Assembly (NCBI GenBank): GCA_937919795.1
Contig: CALFOA010000464.1
Span: forward strand, 1 to 6,389
DNA from: an uncultured Neisseria sp.
Lineage (GTDB): Bacteria; Pseudomonadota; Gammaproteobacteria; Burkholderiales; Neisseriaceae
Length of the DNA stretch: 6,389 bases
Reading direction: 5' to 3'
This document shows positions 5,630 to 6,389 of the stretch, in pieces. The notes beneath the pieces are model-generated. The model did not search any database. It saw only the letters and a program-made list of their open reading frames with translations, and had not been told where the DNA came from. The stretch's first letter is position 1. Each line of letters begins with the position of its first letter. The position numbers and the translations under genes were made by a program.

Positions 5630-6389
5630 TTATGTTTTTAACCCCTCGGCCAACACCGCAATATGTTCCGGCCCGATACCGCAACAGCCGCCGACGGTAT
5701 CCGCTCCCGCTGCCAGCCAGCGCTTGGCCCATTGCAGGTAGTGGGGTGGGTCGGTGTCGTTGCGGATGGTATCCAAATCTTCATTGGCCGCATTTACCGC
5801 CGCCTCATCGCTCGGCTCGAAAGCGTTGGCGTACACGCCCAAGCGCATGGGGCTGCCGTGTTGGTCTAACACGCTGCGCGCTTCGGCAACCGCCGCATCC
5901 ATTACTTCGGGGTAACTGCAATTGAACAGCAAAGCCGCCGCGCCGAGTGCGACCGCGGTTTCCGCCGCTTCGCGCACCGTTTCGCCCGAGCGCAACAGCG
6001 GTGCGGCATGAGCTTGGTGGTCTTCCAAGGTAAACGCCAGCCACCGCGGTTTGCCGTCATCCGGCAAAGAGTTTGCCCAAAAACGCGCTTCGGCCAAGCT
6101 GGAAAGGGTTTCGGCCAACCAAATATCGGCATACGGCGCTTGGCCGCGGATTAAAGGTTCGGCAATCGCCGGGGCTTGTTCGAGATTGAATAAATCCGGC
6201 CGGTAAGAACCGAACAGCGGCGGCAATGAAGCGGCAACTTGAACGGCATGGCCGCTTTGCTGCACCGCTTCGCGTGCCAGCCTGCCCGCCACAGCGGCCA
6301 AGGCTTCGCCCTCTGCGGCGAAACGGCTGCCGATATGAAACGGCACCACCGCATAGCTGTTGGTGGTAATCACGTCGGCACCGGCGCGG
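5630..6389 (-). CDS. Homocysteine S-methyltransferase family protein, N-terminus cut off
   Basis: The gene runs off the right edge, and its open frame continues to base 6388. The first visible residues, RAGADVITTNSYAVVPF, match the family's early strand (AGADIITTNTY), so roughly 40-60 residues are missing. About 252 residues remain, ending at the TAA at 5630-5632. The family (Pfam PF02574; MmuM, BHMT and the MetH N-terminal domain) transfers a methyl group, for example from S-methylmethionine, to homocysteine to make methionine, using zinc held by three Cys. All three are present: one in LLFNCSYPEV and the pair in the C-terminal GGCCGIGPEHI, 78 and 79 residues later, close to the 82-83 spacing in BHMT. 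WLAETLSSLAEAR is another family landmark. The N-C-S-Y-P-E-V-M context is unlike that of E. coli MmuM, so the methyl donor is uncertain. GTG 6371-6373 is in frame but internal. Confidence 0.85.
   Translation of the reverse strand, partial: RAGADVITTNSYAVVPFHIGSRFAAEGEALAAVAGRLAREAVQQSGHAVQVAASLPPLFGSYRPDLFNLEQAPAIAEPLIRGQAPYADIWLAETLSSLAEARFWANSLPDDGKPRWLAFTLEDHQAHAAPLLRSGETVREAAETAVALGAAALLFNCSYPEVMDAAVAEARSVLDQHGSPMRLGVYANAFEPSDEAAVNAANEDLDTIRNDTDPPHYLQWAKRWLAAGADTVGGCCGIGPEHIAVLAEGLKT

Noticed and set aside
5517..5732. Minus-strand open frame of 71 codons ending just before the nitroreductase-like start
   Set aside because: It begins out of frame inside the methyltransferase gene. Its first half is a shifted reading of the GGCC region, and no family is recognised.
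1..6389. CRISPR arrays, tRNA or rRNA genes, insertion sequences, prophage or toxin-antitoxin modules
   Set aside because: No regularly spaced repeats, cloverleaf sequences, transposase motifs or paired small genes were found. The only repeats are uptake sequences.

Overview
This window most likely comes from the chromosome of a Neisseriaceae species, in the Neisseria wadsworthii / N. shayeganii group. The main evidence is a 12-base repeat, TGCCTGTCTGAA. It occurs five times exactly, twice with one change and once with two changes, always between genes. It matches the DNA uptake sequence (DUS) dialect known as TG-wadDUS rather than the meningococcal/gonococcal ATGCCGTCTGAA. The protein content (trpA, accD, an RluF-type pseudouridine synthase) is ordinary for the family. 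No rRNA, tRNA, CRISPR array, insertion sequence or phage gene is visible.

Left part, plus strand (1-2915). The window opens inside the 3' end of an RluF-like rRNA/tRNA pseudouridine synthase gene. A DUS-containing gap follows, then trpA (tryptophan synthase alpha) and, 118 bases on, accD (acetyl-CoA carboxylase carboxyltransferase beta subunit). A strong DUS-pair terminator closes accD. An AT-rich leader with a perfect TATAAT box then precedes a small UPF0303 (HbpS/GlcG-like) gene. This gene converges on the minus-strand genes at a second DUS-pair hairpin that should stop transcription from both sides.

Right part, minus strand (6389-2981). In transcription order there is a homocysteine S-methyltransferase family gene that runs off the right edge, a nitroreductase-like (Acg-type) flavoprotein gene, a third DUS-pair hairpin, and a 12-TM basic amino acid antiporter of the ArcD/APA type. 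The nitroreductase gene is clearly more AT-rich than its neighbours and may have been acquired. A candidate promoter for the antiporter appears to borrow its -35 box from the DUS hairpin.

The genes are mostly independent housekeeping or accessory metabolic units, not one system. trpA-accD is the only conserved linkage; it looks like a remnant of the trpF-trpB-trpA-accD-folC arrangement found in many Proteobacteria. I see no convincing new multi-gene system. The most notable structure is the repeated use of inverted uptake sequences as terminators, and possibly as promoter parts.
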